NCBI GenBank assembly: GCA_050953805.1
Contig: JBMNNE010000002.1
Coordinates: 496,001 to 560,000, forward strand
Reading direction: 5' to 3'
Length of the DNA stretch: 64,000 bases
Source: DUQW01 sp050953805
Lineage (GTDB): Bacteria > Bacillota_I > Bacilli_A > Acholeplasmatales > Acholeplasmataceae
Of this stretch, positions 17,563-26,840 are shown one piece after another (positions within the stretch are counted from its first letter, which is position 1; each line of letters begins with the position of its first letter). The position numbers and the translations under genes were made by a program. The notes beneath the pieces were generated by a model. The model did not search any database. It saw nothing but the letters and a program-made list of their open reading frames with translations, and was not told the origin of the DNA.

Positions 17563-18598
17563 TGCTTTATTCCAATTAACTCCAGCTTTAAGTAGAGTAT
17601 TAATTACAAGTGTTGTTTTAGGATTTTTAGCTGGATCTTTTGGAGTTTTTATTGTTTTGAAAAAACAAGCTCTTGTGGGGGATGCGATTGCCCACTCGGC
17701 ATTACCAGGAGTAGTATTAACCTTTATTATTTTCCAATCTAAATCTTTGGAAATATTGTTAATTGGAGCAGCTCTTTCTGGTTTTTTATCAATCTTAATT
17801 TTCAATTTTATTAAAAAATATTCAAAGATAAAAAACGATGCGACACTAGCAATATTATTAGCTGGTTTTTTTGGATTCGGGCGAATGTTATTATCTTTGG
17901 TTCAACGATCCAATAATGCTGGTGCTGCCGGATTAGAATCATTTATTTTTGGTCAAGCGGCTACAATATTATTAAAAGATATGTATTTAACAATAACAAC
18001 AGCAGTACTAGTAAATGTCGTTATTATGCTATTTTGGAAGGAATTAAAAATACATATTTTTAATCCTGAATACTTTAAGTCATTAGGATTTAATTCTCGA
18101 TTTTTAGATATTATTTTTTCAATTTTAATCGTTATCGTTGTTGTTTCTGGCATTCATATGGTTGGTGTTGTTTTAATTAGTGCTTTACTCGTTGCACCAG
18201 CGGTTGCTGCAAGACAGTGGCATCATAAATTCTCGATTAATTATCTTCTTGCTGGAATCATCGGATCAGTTTCTGGTTTTATGGGTGTTTTGTTAGCGGA
18301 TCATCTTAATTTACCGCCAGGACCAATGATTATTGTTGTGTTATCAGTGATCACGATACTTTCATTATTATTATCTAAAAAAGGAATTATTATTAAGACG
18401 ATTAATAATATCAAATATCATTATTATGTTAAAAAATATGTTGATTTAATTCGCTTTTACCACAGTGAAGAAGTCGCTGATGATAAATTAAATAAATTAT
18501 TTGAACAGAAATACTTAAATAAAATTGATGATAAATACTATTTAAGTGATTTGGGAATTGAAAAGGTTAATTTAATAATCGGTGATAATCATGACTAG
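17555..18598 (+). CDS. Metal ABC transporter permease 1 (TroC/MntC-like)
   Basis: The 347-residue protein begins with the ABC-3 permease pattern SVVLGFLAGSFGVFIVLKKQALVGDAIAHSALPGV and has about eight membrane segments in the first 275 residues. A soluble tail of about 65 residues (FYHSEEVADDKLNKLFEQKYLN...LSDLGIEKVN) resembles the winged-helix tails of TroC/MntC-type permeases. It probably pairs with the next gene as a heterodimeric channel. It overlaps its neighbours by 8 bases on both sides. Confidence 0.9.
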   Translation: MLSALFQLTPALSRVLITSVVLGFLAGSFGVFIVLKKQALVGDAIAHSALPGVVLTFIIFQSKSLEILLIGAALSGFLSILIFNFIKKYSKIKNDATLAILLAGFFGFGRMLLSLVQRSNNAGAAGLESFIFGQAATILLKDMYLTITTAVLVNVVIMLFWKELKIHIFNPEYFKSLGFNSRFLDIIFSILIVIVVVSGIHMVGVVLISALLVAPAVAARQWHHKFSINYLLAGIIGSVSGFMGVLLADHLNLPPGPMIIVVLSVITILSLLLSKKGIIIKTINNIKYHYYVKKYVDLIRFYHSEEVADDKLNKLFEQKYLNKIDDKYYLSDLGIEKVNLIIGDNHD

Positions 18599-19697
18599 TA
18601 GTTTATCTATTATTTTAATTGCTTTAGTTACGGCGATAGCTTCATCAATCATTGGGTTATTTTTAGTTTTAAGGAAAATGTCAATGTTAATTGATGCTAT
18701 TTCGCATACTGTTTTATTTGGAATTGTAATTGGCTTTTTATTAGTTGGAGATATCAATTCACCGTGGGTTGTTATTGCAGCATCAGCTACTGGAGTTTTA
18801 ACTTCTTGGTTAATTGAGTTGCTAATTAAAAGTAAAAATATTTCGGAAGATGCTGCTACTGGAGTTGTTTTTCCGTTATTGTTTTCGTTAGCGATATTAA
18901 TTATTAGCTCACCAAATTCTAACTTAAGAAATACTAATATTAATGTCGATAGTATTTTTATCGGTAATATTGAATTTGCTAGTATTGAACAAATTAGCAT
19001 CGGCTTTTTAACCATGCCTAAAAATTTAATATTACCTCTAGTAGTTTTAATAATTAATGTTGCTTTTATTACTATCTTTTATAAAGAATTAAAATTAGTT
19101 TCCTTTGATTCAGCACTGGCATCAGTTTTAGGATTTTCACCAGTGATTATTCATTATTTGTTGACAACTTTGGTTTCTGTAACGGCAGTGATTGCTTTTG
19201 ATTTAGTCGGAGCGATTATGGTGGTATCACTAATGATTGGTCCTGGGGCCACAGCATTAATGCTTACAAAAGACTTAAAAAAGACGCTTTTGGTGACAGT
19301 TCTAATTGCAATTATTAATGTCCTAATCGGATATACTATTGGTGATTATTTTGTTTTACCAATATCTGGGGGAATTGCAATAACGACGATGTTAGTCTTT
19401 TTATTAGTTGCTTTTGTTAATCCTAGGGAAGGGATTATTATTTCAATGTTTAAGAGAAGACAATTAAAGTATTATTATAAAATTATTGCGATGTTGATTC
19501 ATATTAGAAACCATGAAGGTAGTCATGATGAGGCTGATGAAATATCTTTAGATACAATTGTGCCAATGCTTAATTGGAATCCTAAAGAATTCAACAAAAT
19601 ATGTAGATATGCTTTAGATAGAAATTATATTTATATAGACAACAATATTTTACGACTAACTAATGACGGAATAAAGTTTAAAGAGAAATATCTATAA
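18591..19697 (+). CDS. Metal ABC transporter permease 2 (TroD/MntD-like)
   Basis: The 368-residue protein has the same ABC-3 permease fold (ASSIIGLFLVLRKMSMLIDAISHTVLFGIVIGF at the N-terminus) and a C-terminal soluble winged-helix-like tail (DEISLDTIVPMLNWNPKEF...LTNDGIKFKEKY). I use the ATG at 18591 with GGTGA 5 bases upstream; the GTG at 18582 lacks a site. Two different permeases behind one ATPase and one binding protein is the Tro/Mnt layout. No DtxR/MntR regulator gene is adjacent in the window. Confidence 0.9.
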   Translation: MTSSLSIILIALVTAIASSIIGLFLVLRKMSMLIDAISHTVLFGIVIGFLLVGDINSPWVVIAASATGVLTSWLIELLIKSKNISEDAATGVVFPLLFSLAILIISSPNSNLRNTNINVDSIFIGNIEFASIEQISIGFLTMPKNLILPLVVLIINVAFITIFYKELKLVSFDSALASVLGFSPVIIHYLLTTLVSVTAVIAFDLVGAIMVVSLMIGPGATALMLTKDLKKTLLVTVLIAIINVLIGYTIGDYFVLPISGGIAITTMLVFLLVAFVNPREGIIISMFKRRQLKYYYKIIAMLIHIRNHEGSHDEADEISLDTIVPMLNWNPKEFNKICRYALDRNYIYIDNNILRLTNDGIKFKEKYL

Positions 19698-19875
19698 AGA
19701 AAAAAATTAATTTATTAAAAACCGATTTAAATCATAAAGATTTAAAATATATAAATTATTTAAATTATGTTAATAAAGAACTAACTATTCTTTTAATACC
19801 ACCTCTGTAGGTAATATTTAATTAATAAAAAAATGGAATATGATAAAATGAAACTAACACAAGGAGATTAGACCA

Positions 19876-21672
19876 ATGATATTCACAAAACATTTTAGGA
19901 AATATTATCTCAAGTATGGCTATTTATTACTAATTGGTATTTTAGTGCTTCTTGTTGTGGATTATTTTCAACTCATTATTCCTGAAATTACTAGAGATAT
20001 ACTTGGAATATATCGAGTTGCTGATGAAAAAATAACAAGCGGATTAATTGTTACTGAAAACGATTTGTTATCTCAAATAATTCCTCATTTGCAAAAAATG
20101 TTAATCATTTTGTTAATAGTATCTTTTGGGCGTTTTTTATGGCGCCTTTTTATATTTGGAACATCTAGAAAAATTGAAGAAGATCTTAGAAATGAAATGT
20201 TTGAACACGGAACTAAACTTTCTAATACATTTTATAGTAAAGAAAAAGTTGGCGGATTAATGACATATTTTATTAATGATCTTGGAGCAGTAAGAATGGC
20301 TTTTGGGCCAGGATTAATGATGATTGTTGATGGAATATTTTTGGGTGGATTAACCTTATATAAAATGTTTAAGATTGATGTTATGTTAACGGTATACGCA
20401 TTTATTCCAATGATTGCATTAGCAATTTTGATGTTTTTCTTAAGAAAATCAATGCAACATCGATTCAAAGAAAGACAACAGTCTTTTGAAGATATGAGTG
20501 ACTATGTTCAGGAAAATATTTCAGGGATTGCTGTTATTAAAGCGTATGTTAAAGAAGCGGCAAGTGCTTTAAGATTTGAGTATCGTACTAAAGATTTCTT
20601 TGATAAAAATATAGCCTTTGTCAGACAAAGATTAGTCTTTCAAATTGCTATTACAATATCTATTAACGCAGTAATTTTTACATTAATTGGATATGGTGGA
20701 TATTTGGCAATTCATGGACAACTATTGACGGAACAATTAGTTGAATACTTGTCATTTTTTAGTATTTTGACTTGGCCAGTAATGGCATTAGTTAGAGTTC
20801 TTACCATTAGTAGCCAAGCTAGTGCTAGTGCTCAAAGAATTTCAACATTTTTAGATGCTGAGATCGAGATTAACGATGATTTAGCAGTAGAAACTCCAGA
20901 ATTAGAAGGTTCAATTGTCGCTAAAAAATTATCATTTAGTTATCCAGATGACCCAGATACTTTAATTTTGGATAATGTTTCGTTTGAAATTAAAAATGGA
21001 GAAATGATTGGAATCTTAGGTCGAACTGGATCAGGCAAATCAACATTAGTTGATTTATTGTTAAGGGTTTATAATGTTGATTTAAATACACTATTTATTG
21101 ATTCACGTGATATTATGACCATCCCATTAAAACAATTAAGAGGTAGTGTTGGTTATGTTCCACAAGACAATTTCTTATTTTCAGATACAATTAAAGCTAA
21201 TATTGGTTTTTCTCAAGTTGAGCTTGATTTTGAAAAAGTTGTTACTGCTGCTAAGTTATCTGATGTCTATACTAATATTGTTGAATTTAAAGAAGGTTTT
21301 GATACAGTTTTAGGAGAACGCGGAGTTACTGTATCCGGAGGACAAAAACAAAGGATCTCTATTGCTAGAGCTTTAACTAAAGATCCTAAAATTTTAATAT
21401 TAGATGATTCTGTTTCTGCAGTTGATACTAAAACTGAAGAAGCAATTATTAAAAATTTATCGCAAGTAAGAAAGAATAAAACAACGATTTTGATCGCTCA
21501 CCGTATTTCAACAGTTAGACATATGGATAAAATTATTTTATTAGATAAAGGTAAACTAGTTGGAATTGGTAATCATGATGAGTTATTAAAAGAATCACCA
21601 CTTTATCAAGAAATGGTTAGATTACAAACTTTAGATAAGTTAGAAGAGGAAGGCGGTGAGGCTAATGTATGA
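19876..21672 (+). CDS. ABC exporter half-transporter, degenerate-site subunit (pair 1)
   Basis: The 598-residue protein has six membrane segments (about residues 15-310) fused to a nucleotide-binding domain. Walker A is GRTGSGKST and the signature is VSGGQKQR. Walker B ends LILDDS, with D511 where the catalytic Glu should be, the mark of the degenerate-site subunit in heterodimeric exporters such as TM287/288, BmrCD and LmrCD. The next gene, canonical at this position, overlaps it by 8 bases. An AAGGAGA site precedes the ATG. Substrate is unknown; such pairs export drugs, lipids or peptides. Confidence 0.92.
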   Translation: MIFTKHFRKYYLKYGYLLLIGILVLLVVDYFQLIIPEITRDILGIYRVADEKITSGLIVTENDLLSQIIPHLQKMLIILLIVSFGRFLWRLFIFGTSRKIEEDLRNEMFEHGTKLSNTFYSKEKVGGLMTYFINDLGAVRMAFGPGLMMIVDGIFLGGLTLYKMFKIDVMLTVYAFIPMIALAILMFFLRKSMQHRFKERQQSFEDMSDYVQENISGIAVIKAYVKEAASALRFEYRTKDFFDKNIAFVRQRLVFQIAITISINAVIFTLIGYGGYLAIHGQLLTEQLVEYLSFFSILTWPVMALVRVLTISSQASASAQRISTFLDAEIEINDDLAVETPELEGSIVAKKLSFSYPDDPDTLILDNVSFEIKNGEMIGILGRTGSGKSTLVDLLLRVYNVDLNTLFIDSRDIMTIPLKQLRGSVGYVPQDNFLFSDTIKANIGFSQVELDFEKVVTAAKLSDVYTNIVEFKEGFDTVLGERGVTVSGGQKQRISIARALTKDPKILILDDSVSAVDTKTEEAIIKNLSQVRKNKTTILIAHRISTVRHMDKIILLDKGKLVGIGNHDELLKESPLYQEMVRLQTLDKLEEEGGEANV

Positions 21673-23464
21673 TTTTGATGATGATCAAGATTTTACCAGA
21701 ACTAAATCTGATAAACATTTATTTCAAAATTTAGTCAAATACTTACGCCCCAATCTCGGTAAATTTATGTTAGGAATTTTACTAATGTTTTTAACATTGG
21801 CCGTAGATTTAATTCCAAACTACTTTTTAGGTAAAACTGCTGACGTAATTATCGATGCAACCTTGACTAATCAAAATAAAATGAATTTTGTCTTAATTTT
21901 TATCGGTATTATGGTGTTAATTTTGATTTTTGCAACAACATTAGTTTATATTCAAACAATATTAATGGAAAAACTAGCACAAACTATCGTTTTAGATATT
22001 AGACAAGATGCATTTGAACATGTTCAAAGTCTATCAACTAATCAACATCACCAAGTTCCTGTTGGTAAATTTGTTACAAGAATTACTAATGACACAGCAT
22101 CGTTATCGGAAATGTTTTCTGATATCTTAATTAATTTGCTAAGAAGCTCTTTATTTTTAATTTTTAGTTTAGTTATATTATTTATTTATAATTGGCGCTT
22201 AACCTTAATTATTTTAGCGATTATTCCATTTGTCGTTTTGTCGATGTTTGTTTTTAAACATTTATCTAGAAAAGCTTATCGTAGGACTAAAACTAATGTG
22301 GGGATTGTTAATGCTTATTTATCTGAAAATTTATCGGGAATGAAAGTTACTCAAATCTTTAACCAAGAAGAGAAAAAAATTAAAGAATTTAATAAAGTAA
22401 GTAAAGATTTGAGAAAGAGCTATCAAAAAGAAATATTTATTTTTGGTATATTTAGACCGATGATATTTATTTTCTCTACAATAGGAACCATGGTATTATT
22501 CTATTTTGCCGCTAAAGAAATGGCGAGTGGTAATATGACGGTGGGTCAATTATTAGCATATTCATTATATTTAGGTAACTTTTTCCGTCCAATTGAAGAA
22601 TTAGCAGATCAATATAATATTTTACAAGGGGCATTTGCAAGTGCCGAGAAAATTTTTAATGTGTTAGAGACTAAACCGGAAATTGTTGATGCCGAAGATG
22701 CAATTGAACTTGAAACATTTACTGGACATATTGAATTTAAAAATGTTTGGTTTCAATATATTCCTGATGAGTGGGTTTTAAAAGATGTTTCATTTGAGGT
22801 TAAACCAAATGAAACAATTGCCTTTGTTGGAGCCACAGGAAGTGGTAAAACAACCATTCTTAGTTTAATTGTTAGAAATTATGATATTCAAGCCGGCGAA
22901 ATTTTAGTTGATGGTATTGATATTAGAAAGATTAAGAAATCATCACTTAGGAGTCATATTGGACAAATGTTACAAGACGTATTTTTGTTTAATGCTACTA
23001 TTAGAGAAAATATCACTTTATTTGATGATAGTATTCCGTTGGAAGAAGTTAAACGAGCAGCTGAATATGTTGGTGCTAATGAATTTATTGAAAGGTTGCC
23101 AGAACAATACGATCATGTTGTTTTGGAAAGGGGGAATAACTTTTCTGCAGGTCAAAGACAATTAATTTCATTTGCTAGAGCTTTACTTTATAATCCAACA
23201 TTAATGATTTTAGATGAAGCAACCGCTAATATTGATTCGGAAACCGAAGTGTTAATTCAAGAATCAATGGTGAAACTAATGAATATATCAACTGCGATTG
23301 TTGTAGCACATCGCTTATCAACAATTCAACATAGTGATAGAATAATTGTGATGAGTAATGGTGAAATTATTGAAATGGGTAACCATTTCGAATTATTAAG
23401 AAAGAAAGGCCACTATCATAAATTGTATGAACTACAATTTGAAAGCGAGGGAAAACATGATTAG
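21665..23464 (+). CDS. ABC exporter half-transporter, catalytic subunit (pair 1)
   Basis: The 599-residue protein has six membrane segments and a nucleotide-binding domain with Walker A GATGSGKT and Walker B MILDEA with the canonical Glu. Its signature is FSAGQRQ rather than LSGGQ, as expected for the partner of a degenerate-site subunit. I use the ATG at 21665; the GTG at 21656 is less likely. It overlaps the upstream subunit, and its end overlaps tldD by 8 bases, so exporter and TldD/TldE are one translational unit. Confidence 0.92.
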   Translation: MYDFDDDQDFTRTKSDKHLFQNLVKYLRPNLGKFMLGILLMFLTLAVDLIPNYFLGKTADVIIDATLTNQNKMNFVLIFIGIMVLILIFATTLVYIQTILMEKLAQTIVLDIRQDAFEHVQSLSTNQHHQVPVGKFVTRITNDTASLSEMFSDILINLLRSSLFLIFSLVILFIYNWRLTLIILAIIPFVVLSMFVFKHLSRKAYRRTKTNVGIVNAYLSENLSGMKVTQIFNQEEKKIKEFNKVSKDLRKSYQKEIFIFGIFRPMIFIFSTIGTMVLFYFAAKEMASGNMTVGQLLAYSLYLGNFFRPIEELADQYNILQGAFASAEKIFNVLETKPEIVDAEDAIELETFTGHIEFKNVWFQYIPDEWVLKDVSFEVKPNETIAFVGATGSGKTTILSLIVRNYDIQAGEILVDGIDIRKIKKSSLRSHIGQMLQDVFLFNATIRENITLFDDSIPLEEVKRAAEYVGANEFIERLPEQYDHVVLERGNNFSAGQRQLISFARALLYNPTLMILDEATANIDSETEVLIQESMVKLMNISTAIVVAHRLSTIQHSDRIIVMSNGEIIEMGNHFELLRKKGHYHKLYELQFESEGKHD

Positions 23465-24836
23465 AAAAGATAAAATAAATAAAATATTAGAAGCCGGAGT
23501 TCAAACTGGTGCTGATTTCGCTGAATTATTTTTAGAAAACACCGTCTTTAATTCAATGCGTGGCATGTCAGGTGAAGTTGATAATGTTTCTACTAGAGAA
23601 TCTTTCGGTGCTGGAATTAGATTAATTTCAGGAATTGATGAAGTCTACGGATATACAAATGATGTGTCATTTCAGTCGTTATTAAAGTTAGCGACCGATT
23701 TATCCAAATCATTTCATGGTGAGCCAGGAACGGTTTTACCTTTAGGTGAAGAAAGACCATATACAATTGATGTTAAAAGAAGAATGGGCGATGTTCCAAA
23801 TGAAGAACGAAAAGAAATTGTTCAAAGAATTTCAAAACGGATTAAAGATTATGATCCGAAAATTGTTCAAGGAATTTTTAATTTGTTTGAAAGTGAACAA
23901 GTTGTTTTGATTGCTAATAATCGAGGTGTTTATCAAACTGATTTTCGTCCTTATATTAGAGTTGCCGTATCAGCAGTAGCTAAAGATGAAACCGGAATGC
24001 AAGATTCATATGAGGCCCCTGGTGCTAGAGCCGGTTTTGAATTTATGGAAACTCTCAATTTAGAAAAAATGGCTGACGATGCAGCAGCAACATCTATTAG
24101 AATTTTAGGTGCCGAAAGAATAAAACCACAAACGATGACGGTTGTTTTAAATAGTGGTTTTGGAGGAGTTATTTTCCATGAAGCTTGTGGACACCCGCTA
24201 GAAGCTAGTTCAGTATCTAAAGGATTATCTCCTTTTGCAGGAAAAATTGGTGAAGCCGTTGCTAGTGAAGTCGTTACAGCTTATGATGACGGCACGATCG
24301 AAGGTGCTTGGGGTGGTATGAATACCGATGATGAAGGAAATGCACCGCAAAAGAATTTATTAATTGAAAATGGTATTTTAAGAAATTATTTAATTGATTA
24401 TCGTAACGGCAAAAGAATGAACATGGAACCTAACGGTTCATCAAGAAGAGAATCTTATAAATATTCTCCGACTTCAAGAATGAATTCGACTTATATTGCT
24501 GCTGGAAAATCAAAATTTGAAGATTTAATTAAAAATACCGAATATGGATTATTTGCCAAATCATTAGGTGGGGGATCAGTTAATCCAGCAACTGGTGAAT
24601 TCAATTTTGCAGTAATGGAAGGGTACTATATTCGCAATGGTAAAATTGCTGAACCAGTTAAAGGGGCAATGTTAATTGGATATGGTGGAGAAATCTTAAA
24701 ACATATTGATATGGTTGCCGATAATTTAGTATTAGCCCAAGGAACATGTGGAGCAATGAGTGGTCAAATTCCAGTTGATGTTGGTCAATCAGCAATTAGA
24801 GTTAGAGATATGACAGTTGGTGGAGGTGGTCAATAA
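23457..24836 (+). CDS. tldD: Metalloprotease TldD
   Basis: The 459-residue protein has the HExxxH zinc motif HEACGH (H241, E242, H246) and the GGGSVNPATGEFNF region of TldD. TldD and TldE form a heterodimeric protease that trims unfolded or modified peptides, including the microcin B17 precursor and the CcdA antitoxin in E. coli. The ATG at 23457 lies inside the end of the ABC gene with GCGAGGG upstream. Its stop and the tldE start overlap as TAATG. Confidence 0.95.
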   Translation: MIRKDKINKILEAGVQTGADFAELFLENTVFNSMRGMSGEVDNVSTRESFGAGIRLISGIDEVYGYTNDVSFQSLLKLATDLSKSFHGEPGTVLPLGEERPYTIDVKRRMGDVPNEERKEIVQRISKRIKDYDPKIVQGIFNLFESEQVVLIANNRGVYQTDFRPYIRVAVSAVAKDETGMQDSYEAPGARAGFEFMETLNLEKMADDAAATSIRILGAERIKPQTMTVVLNSGFGGVIFHEACGHPLEASSVSKGLSPFAGKIGEAVASEVVTAYDDGTIEGAWGGMNTDDEGNAPQKNLLIENGILRNYLIDYRNGKRMNMEPNGSSRRESYKYSPTSRMNSTYIAAGKSKFEDLIKNTEYGLFAKSLGGGSVNPATGEFNFAVMEGYYIRNGKIAEPVKGAMLIGYGGEILKHIDMVADNLVLAQGTCGAMSGQIPVDVGQSAIRVRDMTVGGGGQ

Positions 24837-26146
24837 TGTATCAAAAATGGATTAGACAAGGATTAGATAAGGGTTTAACCGATATCGAAATATATGCGGT
24901 TCGCACCAAAGATTTAACATTATCAGTCTATAATAGTAAAGTGGAAGAATATACCAAAAGTGAGTTACATGAGGTATCAATTCGTGGAATTTACAACAAT
25001 AAGTTTACTTCATTAAGCGCTGAAAATTTATCAGATGAAAATATTGATAAACTTCTAGATAAATTAATTGAGAATGCTAAAAGTTTAACCATTGAAGAAC
25101 CAGCAATTATTTATGAAGGATCAAAAAATTATCCTGAAGTAGTTGATTCAGTGTTTGATTTTGATAATGTTCCTTTTGATCAAAAAGTGGAATACTTATT
25201 AAAATTAGAAAGTGAAATTAAAAAATCTGAATATGTTAATCAAGTTGAAGTGGCAACTTATAGTGAAACATATGTTGAAACTAATTTAGTTAATTCAAAA
25301 GGACTTAATTTAACTAGAACTAAATCTTATGCATATGGATATGGTTTAGGAATTTTCCAAAAAAACAGCGACATCAAAACCGCTTATAAAATTAAAGTAG
25401 TTAAAAAATTTGATGATTTTGACCCAGTTAAACAAGCTCAAGAAACAATCGAAGAAGGTGTTAGTAAATTGGGAGGATTAGAAATTAAGTCTGGAACTTA
25501 TCCGGTAGTTTTCTCAAACGAGAAATTTGCTAGTATCTTAGCGGTGTTTTCATCAATTTTTAGCGGAACTTCTGCTTATCGTAAAATGACCGCATTGGTT
25601 GGAAAAGAAGGCCAAAAAATAGCATTAGATAATATTACTTTAGTTGATGATCCATTATCAAAAGAAGCAATTTTTCAATATGCTTTTGATGATCAAGGTG
25701 TAGCTTGTAAAACTAAAAAAATTGTGGAAAACGGCGTGTTTAAGGGATTTATGCATGATTTAAAAACTGCAGCTATTTTTAATGTTGAACCTACTGGAAA
25801 TAGTTTTGGTGGTCGAGTTTCGACAACTAACTTTTATCTTGAACCAGGAGATTTATCTTTTGATGAATTAATTGCTCCAATTGAAGATGGATTATATATT
25901 ACTGATTTGCAAGGATTACATGCTGGAGTTCAACCAATTTCTGGGTCATTCAATTTACAAGCAAGTGGTTTTAAAATTATCAATGGCGAAGTTAATCATC
26001 CAGTTAAAATGATTGTTGTCTCAGGAAATTTCTTCGAAATTTTAAATTCAATTAAAGGTTTAGGTAATGATTTAAAGATTTCTGAATTGAATGGTTATGG
26101 AAGCCCTAGCGTTTATGTGGGTGACTTAGCTATTGGTGGTAAATAA
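24836..26146 (+). CDS. tldE: TldE/PmbA partner subunit
   Basis: The 436-residue protein is the TldE (PmbA) paralogue, with no HExxxH motif, as expected for the non-catalytic partner. GLQGLHAG-like (DLQGLHAGVQPISGSFNLQASG) and the C-terminal GNDLKISELNGYGSPSV are family features. It would form the closed cavity of the TldDE protease with the upstream product. It is the last gene of the exporter-tldDE unit; an AT-rich, hairpin-capable stretch follows. Confidence 0.94.
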   Translation: MYQKWIRQGLDKGLTDIEIYAVRTKDLTLSVYNSKVEEYTKSELHEVSIRGIYNNKFTSLSAENLSDENIDKLLDKLIENAKSLTIEEPAIIYEGSKNYPEVVDSVFDFDNVPFDQKVEYLLKLESEIKKSEYVNQVEVATYSETYVETNLVNSKGLNLTRTKSYAYGYGLGIFQKNSDIKTAYKIKVVKKFDDFDPVKQAQETIEEGVSKLGGLEIKSGTYPVVFSNEKFASILAVFSSIFSGTSAYRKMTALVGKEGQKIALDNITLVDDPLSKEAIFQYAFDDQGVACKTKKIVENGVFKGFMHDLKTAAIFNVEPTGNSFGGRVSTTNFYLEPGDLSFDELIAPIEDGLYITDLQGLHAGVQPISGSFNLQASGFKIINGEVNHPVKMIVVSGNFFEILNSIKGLGNDLKISELNGYGSPSVYVGDLAIGGK

Positions 26147-26208
26147 AAAAATATTTTTTATTTTATGAATAATGTGATAAACTACTATTAGTCAAAGGAG
26201 TTTATGGT

Positions 26209-26733
26209 ATGAAAAGAAGTGCAATAATAATTATTCTTATGAGTTTATTAGCAATTGTTGTTCTTTTAAGTTTTGGCACAATTAGTCAAGGACCAGCTAG
26301 CGCTGATGCCCATGTTAAAGTTAATAATATTTCAGGGGAAATCGTAATTACTCCAACGGGTAAAAAAAATGATTTGATTTTAAACCAAATATTACAAATA
26401 AGAGTAATTACACTTGTTAATATAAAAGTTGGCGATGATGTTAGAGATAGTCATCATGTTATTTTTGTTAAGGAAGACTTTATGGCAAGCGAAGGGAACA
26501 TGAGCATTACATTTAAAACCTTGTGGGGCCAAAAGACTTATGATCTTAAATTGGCTGTAGATAACTATGTTAAGTTTTATGTTAATGGCGAGTTAACTGA
26601 TTTAGTTAGTAAAGATGAAATTGCAGCATTAAGGGGATTTCCACCTGGAGATCATACTTGGTATAGTGATAAAAATAAAACCACAGAATTTGATCTTAAA
26701 AATTTAAATGATATAAATTCATTATATAGATAA
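26209..26733 (+). CDS. Exported or membrane-anchored protein of unknown function
   Basis: The 174-residue protein starts MKRSAIIIILMSLLAIVVLLSFG, a clear N-terminal membrane anchor or uncleaved signal with positive charges. The rest is a soluble, mixed-charge region with probable beta structure; no cysteine, lipobox or known motif is evident. AAAGGAG precedes the ATG. I do not recognise the family. It is flanked by a terminator and so looks monocistronic. Confidence 0.65.
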   Translation: MKRSAIIIILMSLLAIVVLLSFGTISQGPASADAHVKVNNISGEIVITPTGKKNDLILNQILQIRVITLVNIKVGDDVRDSHHVIFVKEDFMASEGNMSITFKTLWGQKTYDLKLAVDNYVKFYVNGELTDLVSKDEIAALRGFPPGDHTWYSDKNKTTEFDLKNLNDINSLYR

Positions 26734-26756
26734 CAAATGAAAAAATATAGTTTAAG

Positions 26757-26784
26757 AAACAGAAACACAAGTTTCTGTTTTTTT
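26757..26784 (+). terminator. Terminator before the mgtE pair
   Basis: AAACAGAAAC pairs perfectly with GTTTCTGTTT around an ACAA loop, followed by T residues. Confidence 0.85.
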
Positions 26785-26840
26785 AAATTGGTTTTTATCT
26801 AAAATTATGATAGTATTTATATTAGAGGGATTAAGTAAAT

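Noticed and set aside
19833..19871. A 12-codon ORF (MEYDKMKLTQGD) just before ABC exporter pair 1, considered as a RiPP precursor for the exporter-TldDE unit
   Set aside because: It has no ribosome binding site, no leader/core organisation, and its end simply contains the ribosome binding site of the exporter gene.
26143..26164. A/T palindrome after tldE, considered as a terminator
   Set aside because: The stem is made only of A-T pairs and would be too weak to call.
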